A stretch of DNA of 15,086 nt, from contig JAHWKZ010000021.1 in the NCBI GenBank assembly GCA_019347645.1, positions 1-15,086 of the forward strand, read 5' to 3'. Source of the DNA: Gemmatimonadota bacterium. Its GTDB lineage: Bacteria > Gemmatimonadota > Gemmatimonadetes > JACCXV01 > JAHWKZ01. Positions 1 through 6,747 of the stretch are shown piece by piece. Numbering within the stretch: the stretch's first letter is position 1; the number at the start of each line of letters is the position of its first letter. Both the position numbers and the translations under genes were made by a program. The notes below the pieces were generated by a model. It was not told the DNA's origin. It worked only from the letters and a program-made list of their open reading frames with translations, and did no database searches.

Positions 1-429
1 GGAGAGGCCCTGAGCCGGTCGATCGGGGTCGATCCGGACCCCGAGCCGGTCGAAGAGGTGGCGTGCTTCGGCGCGCATGGCGGCCCGGTCGATCCGGCGC
101 CAGCTCCCGAGGGGCTGGCGGCCCATGAAGAGGTTCTCGAGGACGGAGAGATCGGGGAACAGGGTCGGTTCCTGATAGATGACGGCGATGCCGTGCGCCT
201 TGGCCTCGGCAGTCGAGCCGAAGTCGACGTCGCTCCCGTCGAACCGGAGTTCACCGGAGTCCCGGTGGTAGAGGCCGGACACGATCTTCACCAGCGTCGA
301 CTTGCCCGCTCCGTTCGGGCCGAGGAGGCCGGTGACCCCCCGGCCGATGTCGAGGCTGACCCCGTCGAGGGCGATGGTGCGGCCGTAGTGCTTGTGGAGA
401 TCCAGCTGGCGAAGGCAGGACGCTGGCAC
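1..429 (-). CDS. Sugar-type ABC transporter ATP-binding protein, 5' part only
   Basis: This is the N-terminal 143 codons of an ABC ATPase that runs off the left edge. A GTG start at 429-427 is preceded by AGGAG at 440-436, giving a protein beginning VPASCLRQLDLHKHYG. Walker A (GPNGAGKST) lies at residues 37-45 and the Q-loop glutamine in IYQEPTLFPDLSVLENLFMG at about residue 86. That Q-loop context, together with SGLYHRDSGE, is characteristic of the RbsA/XylG/MglA class of sugar importers, whose ATPases have two tandem ATPase domains of about 500 residues in total. The signature motif, Walker B and the second domain would lie beyond the window. It starts 10 bases after the stop of the upstream reading frame, whose tail looks like a membrane protein, so that tail may be its permease partner. 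The substrate cannot be told. Confidence 0.88.
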   Translation of the reverse strand, partial: MPASCLRQLDLHKHYGRTIALDGVSLDIGRGVTGLLGPNGAGKSTLVKIVSGLYHRDSGELRFDGSDVDFGSTAEAKAHGIAVIYQEPTLFPDLSVLENLFMGRQPLGSWRRIDRAAMRAEARHLFDRLGVRIDPDRPAQGLS

Positions 430-435
430 GATGCT

Positions 436-440
436 CTCCT
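436..440 (-). promoter_or_regulatory. Shine-Dalgarno for the ABC ATPase
   Basis: AGGAG sits 6 bases before the GTG codon of the ABC ATPase and abuts the stop codon of the preceding frame (TGA at 442-440). It decides the start, because the frame has no nearby ATG. It also implies translational coupling to the membrane-protein tail upstream. Confidence 0.6.
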
Positions 441-657
441 CAGTTCAGGACGTCGAAGGTGTCGCGACGCCGGAGGGGCACCGCCAGGGCGGCGACGGCG
501 AGGAAGGTGAGGGCGATGCCACCACGCAAGCGCCGCGACCCCTGGACCAGCTGGCCGCCTTCGCCGCCGCCGCGGGACCCGTCCACCGGCCATGCCACGG
601 TGCCGACCACCGCGACAGCCAGGCAGGCGAGCACGAGCGAACCCACGACGAGGACGG
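440..657 (-). pseudogene. C-terminal remnant of a membrane (ABC permease-like) protein joined to E1 beta
   Basis: The last roughly 71 codons of the E1-beta frame do not belong to that family. They encode two hydrophobic stretches (VLVVGSLVLACLAVAVVGTV and GGIALTFLAVAALAV) separated by a Gly/Arg-rich linker, and end with a basic cluster followed by TFDVLN. Such endings are common in ABC transporter permeases, and the gene immediately downstream is an ABC ATPase. I infer that this is the 3' end of a permease gene whose 5' part is missing. The exact family is not recognisable from this length. The join with E1-beta sequence lies near 655-660. Confidence 0.55.
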
Positions 658-1483
658 CGGCGATCTCGCCCCCGATCCCGCCGATCTTCGGCGCCTCGTG
701 GACGATCACGGCCTTCCCCGTCTTCGCGACCGATTCCTTGATCGTCGGGGTATCGAGCGGCAGCAGGGTCCGGAGGTCGATCACCTCGACCTCGATCCCG
801 TCCTCGGCGAGCCGCTCGGCCGCCGTCATCGCCAGGTGATGGGTGTAGCCGAAGGAGATCGCCGTCACGTCGCGCCCCTCACGGGCCACGTGCGCCTCGC
901 CGATCGCGGTCACGAACTCCTCGTCCTCGGGAAGTTCGTCCTTGATCGAGCGGTACAGCTTCTTGTGCTCCCAGTACAGGACCGGGTCCTCGCTGCGGAT
1001 CGCCGCCCTCAGCAGCCCCGCGGCGTCGCGGACGGTGGAGGGGGCCACCATGACGAGGCCGGGGACGTTCATGAACCACGCCTCGTTGGACTGCGAGTGG
1101 AAGACGCCCCCGCCCACGCCGCCGCCGTACGGGGTGCGGATCGTCACCGGCATCGAGTACGTCCCGTTGGTCCGCCACCGGAAGCGGGCGAGCTGCTGGA
1201 CGATCTGGTCGAACGCCGGGGAGATGAAGTCGGCGAACTGGATCTCCGGCAGCGGTCGGCATCCGACCATCGCGGCGCCGACGGTCATTCCCGCGATCAG
1301 CGACTCGGAGATCGGGCTGTCGATCACCCGCTCGGGGCCGAACTCCTGAAGCAGCCCGCGGGTGGCCTTGAAGACGCCGCCGTAGATCCCGATATCCTCG
1401 CCGATCAGGAAGGTCGTCGCGTCCCGCGCCATCTCCTCGTGGAGCGTTCGATTGATGGCTTCGATGTAGGAGAGGCTCGCCAC
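440..1483 (-). CDS. 2-oxoacid dehydrogenase E1 beta subunit fused to a foreign membrane tail (chimeric)
   Basis: Residues 1 to about 276 of this 347-residue frame are a clear E1-beta subunit of a branched-chain-type 2-oxoacid dehydrogenase, the partner of E1-alpha in thiamine-diphosphate-dependent oxidative decarboxylation. Landmarks are GEDIG near 28-32, SPISE with the expected cofactor-activating glutamate at 60, FHSQSNEAWF near 128-137, SEDPVLYWEHKKLYR near 164-178 and the transketolase C-domain VIDLRTLLPLD near 234-244. E1-beta subunits normally continue about 50 more residues after GGEIAA. Here the frame changes to a hydrophobic segment (277-298), a glycine-rich linker and a second hydrophobic segment (322-337) ending in RRRD. 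None of the other frames restores the missing E1-beta end. The start is GTG, preceded by GGGGAGG at 1495-1489, 2 bases after the E1-alpha stop. Residues 1-276 are near certain; whether the fusion is a real protein is doubtful. Confidence 0.85.
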   Translation of the reverse strand: MASLSYIEAINRTLHEEMARDATTFLIGEDIGIYGGVFKATRGLLQEFGPERVIDSPISESLIAGMTVGAAMVGCRPLPEIQFADFISPAFDQIVQQLARFRWRTNGTYSMPVTIRTPYGGGVGGGVFHSQSNEAWFMNVPGLVMVAPSTVRDAAGLLRAAIRSEDPVLYWEHKKLYRSIKDELPEDEEFVTAIGEAHVAREGRDVTAISFGYTHHLAMTAAERLAEDGIEVEVIDLRTLLPLDTPTIKESVAKTGKAVIVHEAPKIGGIGGEIAAVLVVGSLVLACLAVAVVGTVAWPVDGSRGGGEGGQLVQGSRRLRGGIALTFLAVAALAVPLRRRDTFDVLN

Positions 1484-1485
1484 GG

Positions 1486-2730
1486 CTACCTCCCCGCGCG
1501 GACGTCGAAACCCGGGTAGGACTCGGCGTAGACTTCGGAGAGGAACGTCTCGGCACCGGGCTTAGCGGACGACTCGGCGAAGTCGACCGCCGTCTCGATC
1601 TCCTCCTCCACGCGCTCGACGACCCCGCCGAGCGTCTCGTCGTCGAGGAGCCCTTCGTCCTCGAGCCAGGCGGAGAAGCGCGGCAGCGGGTCCTTCGCCA
1701 TCCACGCCTCGACCTCGTCGTCGGAGCGGTAGTCCGCCGGATCGATGTCGGAGTGGCCGAACCAGCGGTAGGTCTTCATCTCGATCAGGGTCGGCCCCTC
1801 ACCCGAGCGGGCGCGTTCGAGGGCGGCCCGGGTGGCGTTCCAGACAGCCAACACGTCGTTGCCGTCGATCGAAACCCCGGGAAAACCGAACGCCTTCGCG
1901 CGGTCGCTCAGGTTCTCGAGCGCGCTGGTGAGGTGGAGCGGCAGCGACTCGGCCCACAGGTTGTTCTGGATCACGTAGACGATCGGCAGCCGGTGGACAC
2001 CGGCGAAGTTGCACCCCTCGTGGAAGTCGCCGTGAGCGGTCGCCCCGTCGCCGCCGAAGGCGGCCGCGACGTTGTCCTTCCCGAGCATCTTGTATCCGAA
2101 CGCCGCGCCGGTGGCCGCGATCCAGTTCATCATGATCGAGGTCGCCGGCTGCATGACGCCGTAGTCCGGGTGCCAGTAATGGCACGCCGTGTACCGGCCG
2201 CCGTCGGGCGAGTCGACACGGTTGTAGACCTGCGCGGTCAGGAACTTCAGCGGCACGCCCTTGCCCACCGCCGCTCCGAGGTCGCGATGGGAGGGCCCCA
2301 CGAAATCGTCCCGCTTCATCTGATAGGTCAGGACGGCGTCGCACGCCTCCTGGCCGATCTGGGAGTAGTACGTCCCCTCGAACCGCCCCTGGCGAAAGAG
2401 CTTCCGCATCCGGGCGTCGAAGAGCCGCAGCTTCACGAGCCGTTCGAAGAGCTCCAGCTTCTGCTCGTCGGAGCACCCTTCCATGGCGCCGGAGAGGCGG
2501 TACTTGTCGGGGAAGTCGCGGGTGACGTCGATCGCCAGGCTCTCGCGGCGGCGCTGCTCGCTCAGGAAATCGCCCTTCGAACCCTCGGCGGGGGCGGCCG
2601 CGACGTCCTCGGTCTCGTACTCCCCCTCCTGGGCGCTCTCGGGCGCCTCCTCGGCGAGCGTCGCTTCGGTGTCGGCGGCGGGAGGCGCCTCTTCCTTCCC
2701 GCGTCGCCTCCTGTTCGTCTCCTCGGTCAT
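1486..2730 (-). CDS. 2-oxoacid dehydrogenase E1 alpha subunit (branched-chain type)
   Basis: This 414-residue protein is the alpha subunit of the E1 decarboxylase of a 2-oxoacid dehydrogenase complex; it binds thiamine diphosphate and decarboxylates the 2-oxoacid. The thiamine-diphosphate motif runs from GDGATAHGDFHEG (residues 227-239) to QNN (255-257). SQIGQEA (123-129), GPSHRD (145-150) and TYRWFGHSDIDP (320-331) are further family landmarks. The ATG at 2730-2728 has GAGG just upstream. The first 55 or so residues are a low-complexity Glu/Ala/Pro-rich extension, longer than in most bacterial homologues. E1-beta follows after 2 bases, and lipA lies 40 bases upstream. Branched-chain, pyruvate or acetoin substrates cannot be separated with certainty; the E1-beta sequence favours branched-chain 2-oxoacids. 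Confidence 0.92.
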   Translation of the reverse strand: MTEETNRRRRGKEEAPPAADTEATLAEEAPESAQEGEYETEDVAAAPAEGSKGDFLSEQRRRESLAIDVTRDFPDKYRLSGAMEGCSDEQKLELFERLVKLRLFDARMRKLFRQGRFEGTYYSQIGQEACDAVLTYQMKRDDFVGPSHRDLGAAVGKGVPLKFLTAQVYNRVDSPDGGRYTACHYWHPDYGVMQPATSIMMNWIAATGAAFGYKMLGKDNVAAAFGGDGATAHGDFHEGCNFAGVHRLPIVYVIQNNLWAESLPLHLTSALENLSDRAKAFGFPGVSIDGNDVLAVWNATRAALERARSGEGPTLIEMKTYRWFGHSDIDPADYRSDDEVEAWMAKDPLPRFSAWLEDEGLLDDETLGGVVERVEEEIETAVDFAESSAKPGAETFLSEVYAESYPGFDVRAGR

Positions 2731-2770
2731 CGAACCTCGTTCGGAATTGGGATTCTGCGGGTCGGTGGGC

Positions 2771-3712
2771 TCAGATCGCGGCCGATTCCGCGGCGCCGCT
2801 GGCCGCGGGGGTCGGGTCGCCGTGGGCGAGCCGGCTCTTCAGCAGCTGACGGTCGGCGCGGTAGCTGGATCGGACCAGCGGCCCCGCCTCGACGTGGGCG
2901 AACCCCATGGCCTCGCCGATCCGGGCGAGGCGCGCGAACTCGTCGGGATGGACGTACCGGGCGACCTCCAGGTGCCACTCCGACGGCCGCAGGTATTGGC
3001 CGAGGGTGAGGATGTCCACGCCCCGCTCCACGAGGTCGCGCATGACCGCGACGACCTCGTCCGGCTCCTCGCCCAGACCGAGCATCATCCCGGTCTTGGT
3101 CACGGCGGTGGGCGACCATCGACGGGCCCGCTTCAACAGCTCGAGGGAGGTGGCGTAGACGCCTCCGCCACGCGCCACGCGGTAGAGGCGGGGTACGGTC
3201 TCGACGTTGTGATTGATCACGTCCGGGCGCGCGTCGATCACGGCGCGCAGGGCGTAGGGATTCCCTTGGAAATCGGGGATCAGGACCTCCACCGAGGTCC
3301 CGGGGGAACGGCGACGGATCTCCCGGATCGACTCGGCGAAGATCGAGGCCCCGCCGTCGGAGAGGTCGTCGCGGTCGACCGAGGTGATGACCACGTAGGC
3401 GAGCCCCATCCGGACGACCGCCTCGGCGAGCCGCGCCGGCTCCTCGCGGTCCAGCTCGGTGGGCATCCCCTTGTTCACCGCGCAGTAGCGGCACCCGCGG
3501 GTGCAGACGTCGCCGAGGATCATGAACGTGGCGGTGCCGTGGCCCCAGCACTCGCCGATGTTCGGGCAGCGGGCCTCCTCGCATACGGTGTGGAGGCCCT
3601 CGCTCTTCACCACGTCCTTGACGGCGACGTATTGCGGTCCGCCGCCGGCGCGGATCTTCAACCACTCGGGTTTGCGGCGCCGGACCCGGCCCTCGATCGC
3701 CGTGGTCGTCAC
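2771..3712 (-). CDS. lipA: Lipoyl synthase (radical SAM)
   Basis: LipA inserts two sulfur atoms into protein-bound octanoyl groups to make the lipoyl cofactor of 2-oxoacid dehydrogenases and the glycine cleavage system. The 313-residue protein shows both family iron-sulfur motifs: CEEARCPNIGEC (Cys 44, 49, 55; the auxiliary cluster) and CTRGCRYC (Cys 70, 74, 77; the radical SAM cluster). The C-terminal RSSY serine (281-284), expected to ligate the auxiliary cluster, is also present. GTG at 3712-3710 is chosen as the start because it overlaps the lipB stop as GTGA, has GGAGG upstream, and gives the normal family length; the open frame continues upstream only as a shadow of lipB. The downstream E1 genes belong to the enzyme class that uses its product. 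Confidence 0.97.
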   Translation of the reverse strand: MTTTAIEGRVRRRKPEWLKIRAGGGPQYVAVKDVVKSEGLHTVCEEARCPNIGECWGHGTATFMILGDVCTRGCRYCAVNKGMPTELDREEPARLAEAVVRMGLAYVVITSVDRDDLSDGGASIFAESIREIRRRSPGTSVEVLIPDFQGNPYALRAVIDARPDVINHNVETVPRLYRVARGGGVYATSLELLKRARRWSPTAVTKTGMMLGLGEEPDEVVAVMRDLVERGVDILTLGQYLRPSEWHLEVARYVHPDEFARLARIGEAMGFAHVEAGPLVRSSYRADRQLLKSRLAHGDPTPAASGAAESAAI

Positions 3713-4410
3713 GAGCGCGCCTCCGCCGGATGAAAGACGTCGCCGAACGACTCCTCGAGCGCGACCTCGACGTCGCCACGATGGAGGGGCCGGCCGAGCA
3801 GTTCCTCCATCGACGTGACCGGCCGGTCGGCGATTCCGCACGGGACGATCAGGTCGAAGTAGGACAGATCGGTGTCGACGTTGAGCGCGAAACCGTGGTG
3901 GGCGATCCAGCGGGAGACACGGATGCCGATCGCGGCCACCTTGGCGCCGCCGGACCACACCCCCGTCAAGCCGGCGATCCGCCCGGCTTCGATCCCGAAG
4001 CGGTCGAGCGCGAGCACGACCGTCTCCTCGACGTCCCGCATGTAGCGGTGCAGGTCCCGGCCGCGCCCGGTGAGGTCCACGATCGGATAGCCGACGATCT
4101 GGCCGGGCCCGTGGAAGGTGACGTCGCCGCCGCGATCGGTGTGGACGAGATCCACGCCCCGGGCCGCCAGCGCCTCGGCCGTGACCAGGACGTGAGCCTG
4201 GCCGCCGCCCCGGCCGACGGTCACCACCGGGGGATGGGAGAGCAGCAGCAGGGTGTCGGGGATGCGCCCCTCGGCGCGCTCGACCACCAGCCGGCGCTGG
4301 AGGTCCCACGCCGCGCGGTAGGGCAAGCGGCCGAGCCGCCGGACGGCGAAGCGCCCGGCGCCGGAACTCTCGCGCGGGCGGGCTCGATCGATGACGGGGC
4401 TCGTCGACAC
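3709..4410 (-). CDS. lipB: Octanoyl-[acyl-carrier-protein]:protein N-octanoyltransferase
   Basis: LipB moves octanoyl groups from acyl carrier protein to the lipoyl domains of target enzymes, the step before LipA. The 233-residue protein has the family signature RGGDVTFHGPGQIVGYPI (residues 93-110), the catalytic lysine K157 in GGAKVAAIGIRV and the acyl-accepting cysteine C191 in IVPCGIADRPVTS. The start is GTG at 4410-4408, with GAGAGG at 4420-4415 and a spacing of 4 bases. Its stop overlaps the lipA start by 4 bases, so the two are almost certainly co-translated. The N-terminal 20 residues before GRFAVRRLGRLPY are poorly conserved in character, leaving slight doubt about the exact start. 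Confidence 0.96.
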   Translation of the reverse strand: MSTSPVIDRARPRESSGAGRFAVRRLGRLPYRAAWDLQRRLVVERAEGRIPDTLLLLSHPPVVTVGRGGGQAHVLVTAEALAARGVDLVHTDRGGDVTFHGPGQIVGYPIVDLTGRGRDLHRYMRDVEETVVLALDRFGIEAGRIAGLTGVWSGGAKVAAIGIRVSRWIAHHGFALNVDTDLSYFDLIVPCGIADRPVTSMEELLGRPLHRGDVEVALEESFGDVFHPAEARS

Positions 4411-4574
4411 GGATCCTCTCCCTCGGTTGCGTCGGGCCGCCCCTCGCGTCGTGCCGGCGGCCGGGGAGCGAGAAGGTATCCCGAGGTCGCGAAGGGACGC
4501 AACCGACGGCAGGAGATGGTTCGTCTCCGTACTTTCTGCGTGGGAGTCCCTCCGGCGGCGCGGTCCGAACGGTC
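4411..4574 (-). other. 164-bp spacer between thiO and lipB
   Basis: No gene is seen in this spacer. It holds an imperfect hairpin at 4485-4504 (arms GGTCGCG and CGCAACC around a 6-base loop; a G-U wobble in the minus-strand RNA). It has no T-run, so it does not look like an intrinsic terminator. It could hold a secondary promoter for lipB, but no convincing -35/-10 pair was found. It is the only sizeable gap in the left-hand gene string, so thiO may be transcribed separately. Confidence 0.35.
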
Positions 4575-5732
4575 TCACGCGGCGAAGCGGTCGGGCCGGA
4601 AAGCGTCGATCGCCACCGGGGGTGAGCGCCCCGAGACGAGCGCGGCGATCGTCGCCGCGGTCACGGGCGCCAGGAGGATGCCGTTGCGGAAGTGGCCGGT
4701 GGCATAGAGGAGCCCTTCGGCGTCCGGATCGGCACCCAGAACCGGCAGGTCGTCGGGGGTCCCGGGCCGCAGACCCGACCACGTCTCGAGGTCCCCACCC
4801 TCCACGAGTCCCGGGAGGAAACGGGCGGCGGCCTCCACCAGCTCCCGGACCGCGCCCTCCCGGGGCAGGTGGTCGAATCCGACCTCCTCCACCGTGGCGC
4901 CGATCAGCACCCGATCGTCGTCCCGGGGCACGCAGTAGGCGCCCGGACCGGCGACGGTGAGGCGTGGCGGGGCCGGCAGGGCGACGGCGCCGATCTGCCC
5001 GCGGACGGGCCGGACGGGCAGGACCCGCGGAAGCCCGGCGAGCCGACCGCTCCAGGCTCCGGCGGCGACGACGACCACGGGCGCCTCCACCGACCGCTCG
5101 CCGACCCTGACACCCACCACCCGCCCGCCATCGATCTCAACGGCGTCGACCGGCCTCCCGGTCTCGATCTCCACGCCCCGCACGGCGGCCGCCTCGAGCG
5201 CGGCCCTCGCCAGGGCCACGTTGTCCACGGCGTGGTCGTCGGGCAGGTGGAGCGCGGCCACCACGGCGGGGTCGAGGGCCGGCTCCACCTCCCGTGCGGC
5301 CCCGCCGTCCAGGAGCTCGGCGGCGAGCCCGATCGTCCGCTGTCTCTCGGCCACCCCGCGGAGCTCTTCCCGACCCTCCTCGTCGAGGGCCACGACCAGC
5401 GTCCCGTCGTCGCGGTACGGGATCGAGCGCCCGGACTCCGCCTCCAGAATTCGGACGAAGTCGCGATACATCGACCGGCTCGCGATCGAGAGGGCCCGCA
5501 TGGAGCCCTCGGCCGCGGGTGAGGCCGCGAGGGCCCTCTCGTGACGCGCCGCCTCCATCTGGGGGGCGAGCATCCCGGCCGCCGCGCTCGTGGCGCGCCG
5601 CCCCGGCTCCTCGTCGCGCTCGAGGAGGAGAACCGCGTGTCCCTCGGCGGCCAGGGCGCGGGCGGTGGAGCACCCGATCAGGCCGCCGCCGATCACGACG
5701 ATGGGGATCCGGGAGGTCGCCGGGGGAGTCAC
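4575..5732 (-). CDS. thiO: Glycine oxidase, FAD-dependent (thiamine biosynthesis)
   Basis: ThiO is a flavoprotein of the D-amino-acid-oxidase fold that oxidises glycine to the imine used for the thiazole ring of thiamine. The protein of about 385 residues begins with a Rossmann FAD motif (VVIGGGLIG, residues 12-20), followed by ATSAAAGMLAPQ, the RPVRGQ strand, YCVPRDDDRVLIGATVEEVG, and the C-terminal WSGLRPGTPDDLPVLG and TGHFRNGILLAP segments that mark ThiO among related oxidases. The GTG at 5732-5730 was chosen; a TTG three codons upstream (5741) is an alternative, and neither has a strong ribosome binding site. It is the promoter-proximal gene of the leftward string and would supply thiamine diphosphate, the cofactor used by the E1 enzyme encoded downstream. 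A related glycine/D-amino acid oxidase role is possible but less likely. Confidence 0.9.
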   Translation of the reverse strand: MTPPATSRIPIVVIGGGLIGCSTARALAAEGHAVLLLERDEEPGRRATSAAAGMLAPQMEAARHERALAASPAAEGSMRALSIASRSMYRDFVRILEAESGRSIPYRDDGTLVVALDEEGREELRGVAERQRTIGLAAELLDGGAAREVEPALDPAVVAALHLPDDHAVDNVALARAALEAAAVRGVEIETGRPVDAVEIDGGRVVGVRVGERSVEAPVVVVAAGAWSGRLAGLPRVLPVRPVRGQIGAVALPAPPRLTVAGPGAYCVPRDDDRVLIGATVEEVGFDHLPREGAVRELVEAAARFLPGLVEGGDLETWSGLRPGTPDDLPVLGADPDAEGLLYATGHFRNGILLAPVTAATIAALVSGRSPPVAIDAFRPDRFAA

Positions 5733-5863
5733 GGCTCGCAAGGTAGTACGGAGATCGGGAACACGGTGTCGCGCGCCCTCGCTCCGCGCCCTTCGGGCCC
5801 GCCCCGTTGCTCGGACAGGCTCCTAGCCCCCTCGAAGGCTCCACCGTTATACTGCAAAGCCGC
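5733..5863. promoter_or_regulatory. Divergent intergenic region between thiO and the lipid operon
   Basis: This 131-bp region separates the leftward cofactor/E1 string from the rightward lipid operon and must hold the promoters of both. The only AT-rich spot is CCGTTATACTG. On the plus strand it gives TATACT at 5848-5853, a good -10 box only 10 bases before the kinase ATG. On the minus strand the same spot reads TATAAC (5851-5846), a possible -10 for thiO with a leader of about 100 bases. No convincing -35 box was found for either. The rest is GC-rich with only short inverted repeats. Confidence 0.45.
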
Positions 5864-6736
5864 ATGATGGTCATCGCGAACCCGCGGGCCGGGCACGGGC
5901 GAGGCCTCCGGAATCTCGAGCGATTGCGGGAGGCGGTCCGGCGCCGCGGCGTCGACTGCGCCGTCGTGGGCACCGATCGACCCGGTCATGCCACCGAGCT
6001 GGCCCGGCGGGCCGCGGAGTCGGGGTCGCCCAGGGTGGGCGTGATGGGCGGGGACGGCACGATCTCGGAGGTGGCGAACGGACTGGTCGGCAGCCCGACG
6101 GCGATGGCCGTGCTCCCGATGGGGACCGGCAACGACGTCGCCCGGAGCCTGGGGATTCCCCGGGGCCTCGAAGAGGCTCTCGACCTCGCGGTCCACGGGC
6201 AGGCGAGACCGATCGATATCGGCCGTGAGCGCGACCGCTTCTTCGTCTCGGTCCTCGGCGTGGGCTTCCCGACGATCGTCGCCGAGGAGGCGAACGCGAT
6301 CGACTGGCTCCATGGCTCTCCCGCCTTCTTCGTCGCCGTCTACAAGGCGCTCCATCGGCTCCGAGCGATCCCGCTGCGGATCGAGCTCGACGACAAGGCG
6401 ATCGAAGGGGATTGCGTGGCGGTGCTGGTCCAGAACACGCCGTACACCGGGGGCGGCCTGAAGATGGCGCCGGAGGCGAAGGTGGACGACGGCGCGCTGG
6501 ACGTGGTGATCGTGGAGGACATCGGGCGACTGGACCTGATGATCAACTTCCCGAGGGTCTACCGGGGCGGTCACTTCGCCCACCCCAGCTTCACCGCCCA
6601 TCGCACGCGTGCCATCCGGATCGAATCGACGGAGACGCTGAGCAAGATGTTCGACGGGGACATCTGCGGCACGACGCCACTCGAGGCGGAGGTCGTGCCC
6701 GGCGGGATCCAAATGGTCCTGCCGGCGGTCGAGTAG
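5864..6736 (+). CDS. Diacylglycerol/sphingosine kinase family lipid kinase (YegS/DgkB-like)
   Basis: This 290-residue protein belongs to the diacylglycerol-kinase catalytic-domain family, which phosphorylates the free hydroxyl of a lipid with ATP. The nucleotide-binding motif GGDGTISEVANG lies at residues 62-73, PMGTGND at 85-91, and the second domain carries NTPYTGGGLKMAPEAKVDDG near 191-210, typical of YegS/BmrU-type enzymes. The ATG at 5864 (or the adjacent ATG at 5867) gives MMVIANPRAGHG, the usual family start. There is no Shine-Dalgarno, and a TATACT box ends 10 bases upstream, so the message may be leaderless. The ElbD-like gene follows after 11 bases. The lipid substrate is unknown; in this context a diradylglycerol or an alkylglycerol-like intermediate is plausible. 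Confidence 0.92.
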   Translation: MMVIANPRAGHGRGLRNLERLREAVRRRGVDCAVVGTDRPGHATELARRAAESGSPRVGVMGGDGTISEVANGLVGSPTAMAVLPMGTGNDVARSLGIPRGLEEALDLAVHGQARPIDIGRERDRFFVSVLGVGFPTIVAEEANAIDWLHGSPAFFVAVYKALHRLRAIPLRIELDDKAIEGDCVAVLVQNTPYTGGGLKMAPEAKVDDGALDVVIVEDIGRLDLMINFPRVYRGGHFAHPSFTAHRTRAIRIESTETLSKMFDGDICGTTPLEAEVVPGGIQMVLPAVE

Positions 6737-6738
6737 GG

Positions 6739-6745
6739 GGAGGAG
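6739..6745 (+). promoter_or_regulatory. Shine-Dalgarno fixing the TTG start of the ElbD-like gene
   Basis: GGAGGAG follows directly after the kinase stop codon and ends 2 bases before TTG (the GGAGG core ends 4 bases before it). The open frame extends far upstream as a shadow of the kinase gene, and no in-frame ATG or GTG lies near. The site and the conserved Rossmann motif beginning 16 codons later make TTG at 6748 the start. Confidence 0.7.
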
Positions 6746-6747
6746 CC

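Noticed and set aside
442..660. A frameshift hiding the normal end of E1-beta
   Set aside because: The other two minus-strand frames of 442-660 give Arg/Pro-rich sequence with no E1-beta features, so a simple frameshift does not explain the lost C-terminus.
1753..3733. Long plus-strand frames opposite E1-alpha and lipA
   Set aside because: Both minus-strand genes are certain from motifs; the opposite frames have no domain and span two real genes and their spacer.
3713..4309. Extended N-terminus for LipA, upstream of the GTG at 3712
   Set aside because: The extra residues are an out-of-frame reading of lipB. The GTG overlapping the lipB stop gives the normal family length.
5770..5815. Possible terminator or regulatory hairpin in the divergent region (GCCC-TTC-GGGC)
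   Set aside because: Only a 4-base stem is perfect, with no T-run. It is expected by chance in such GC-rich sequence.
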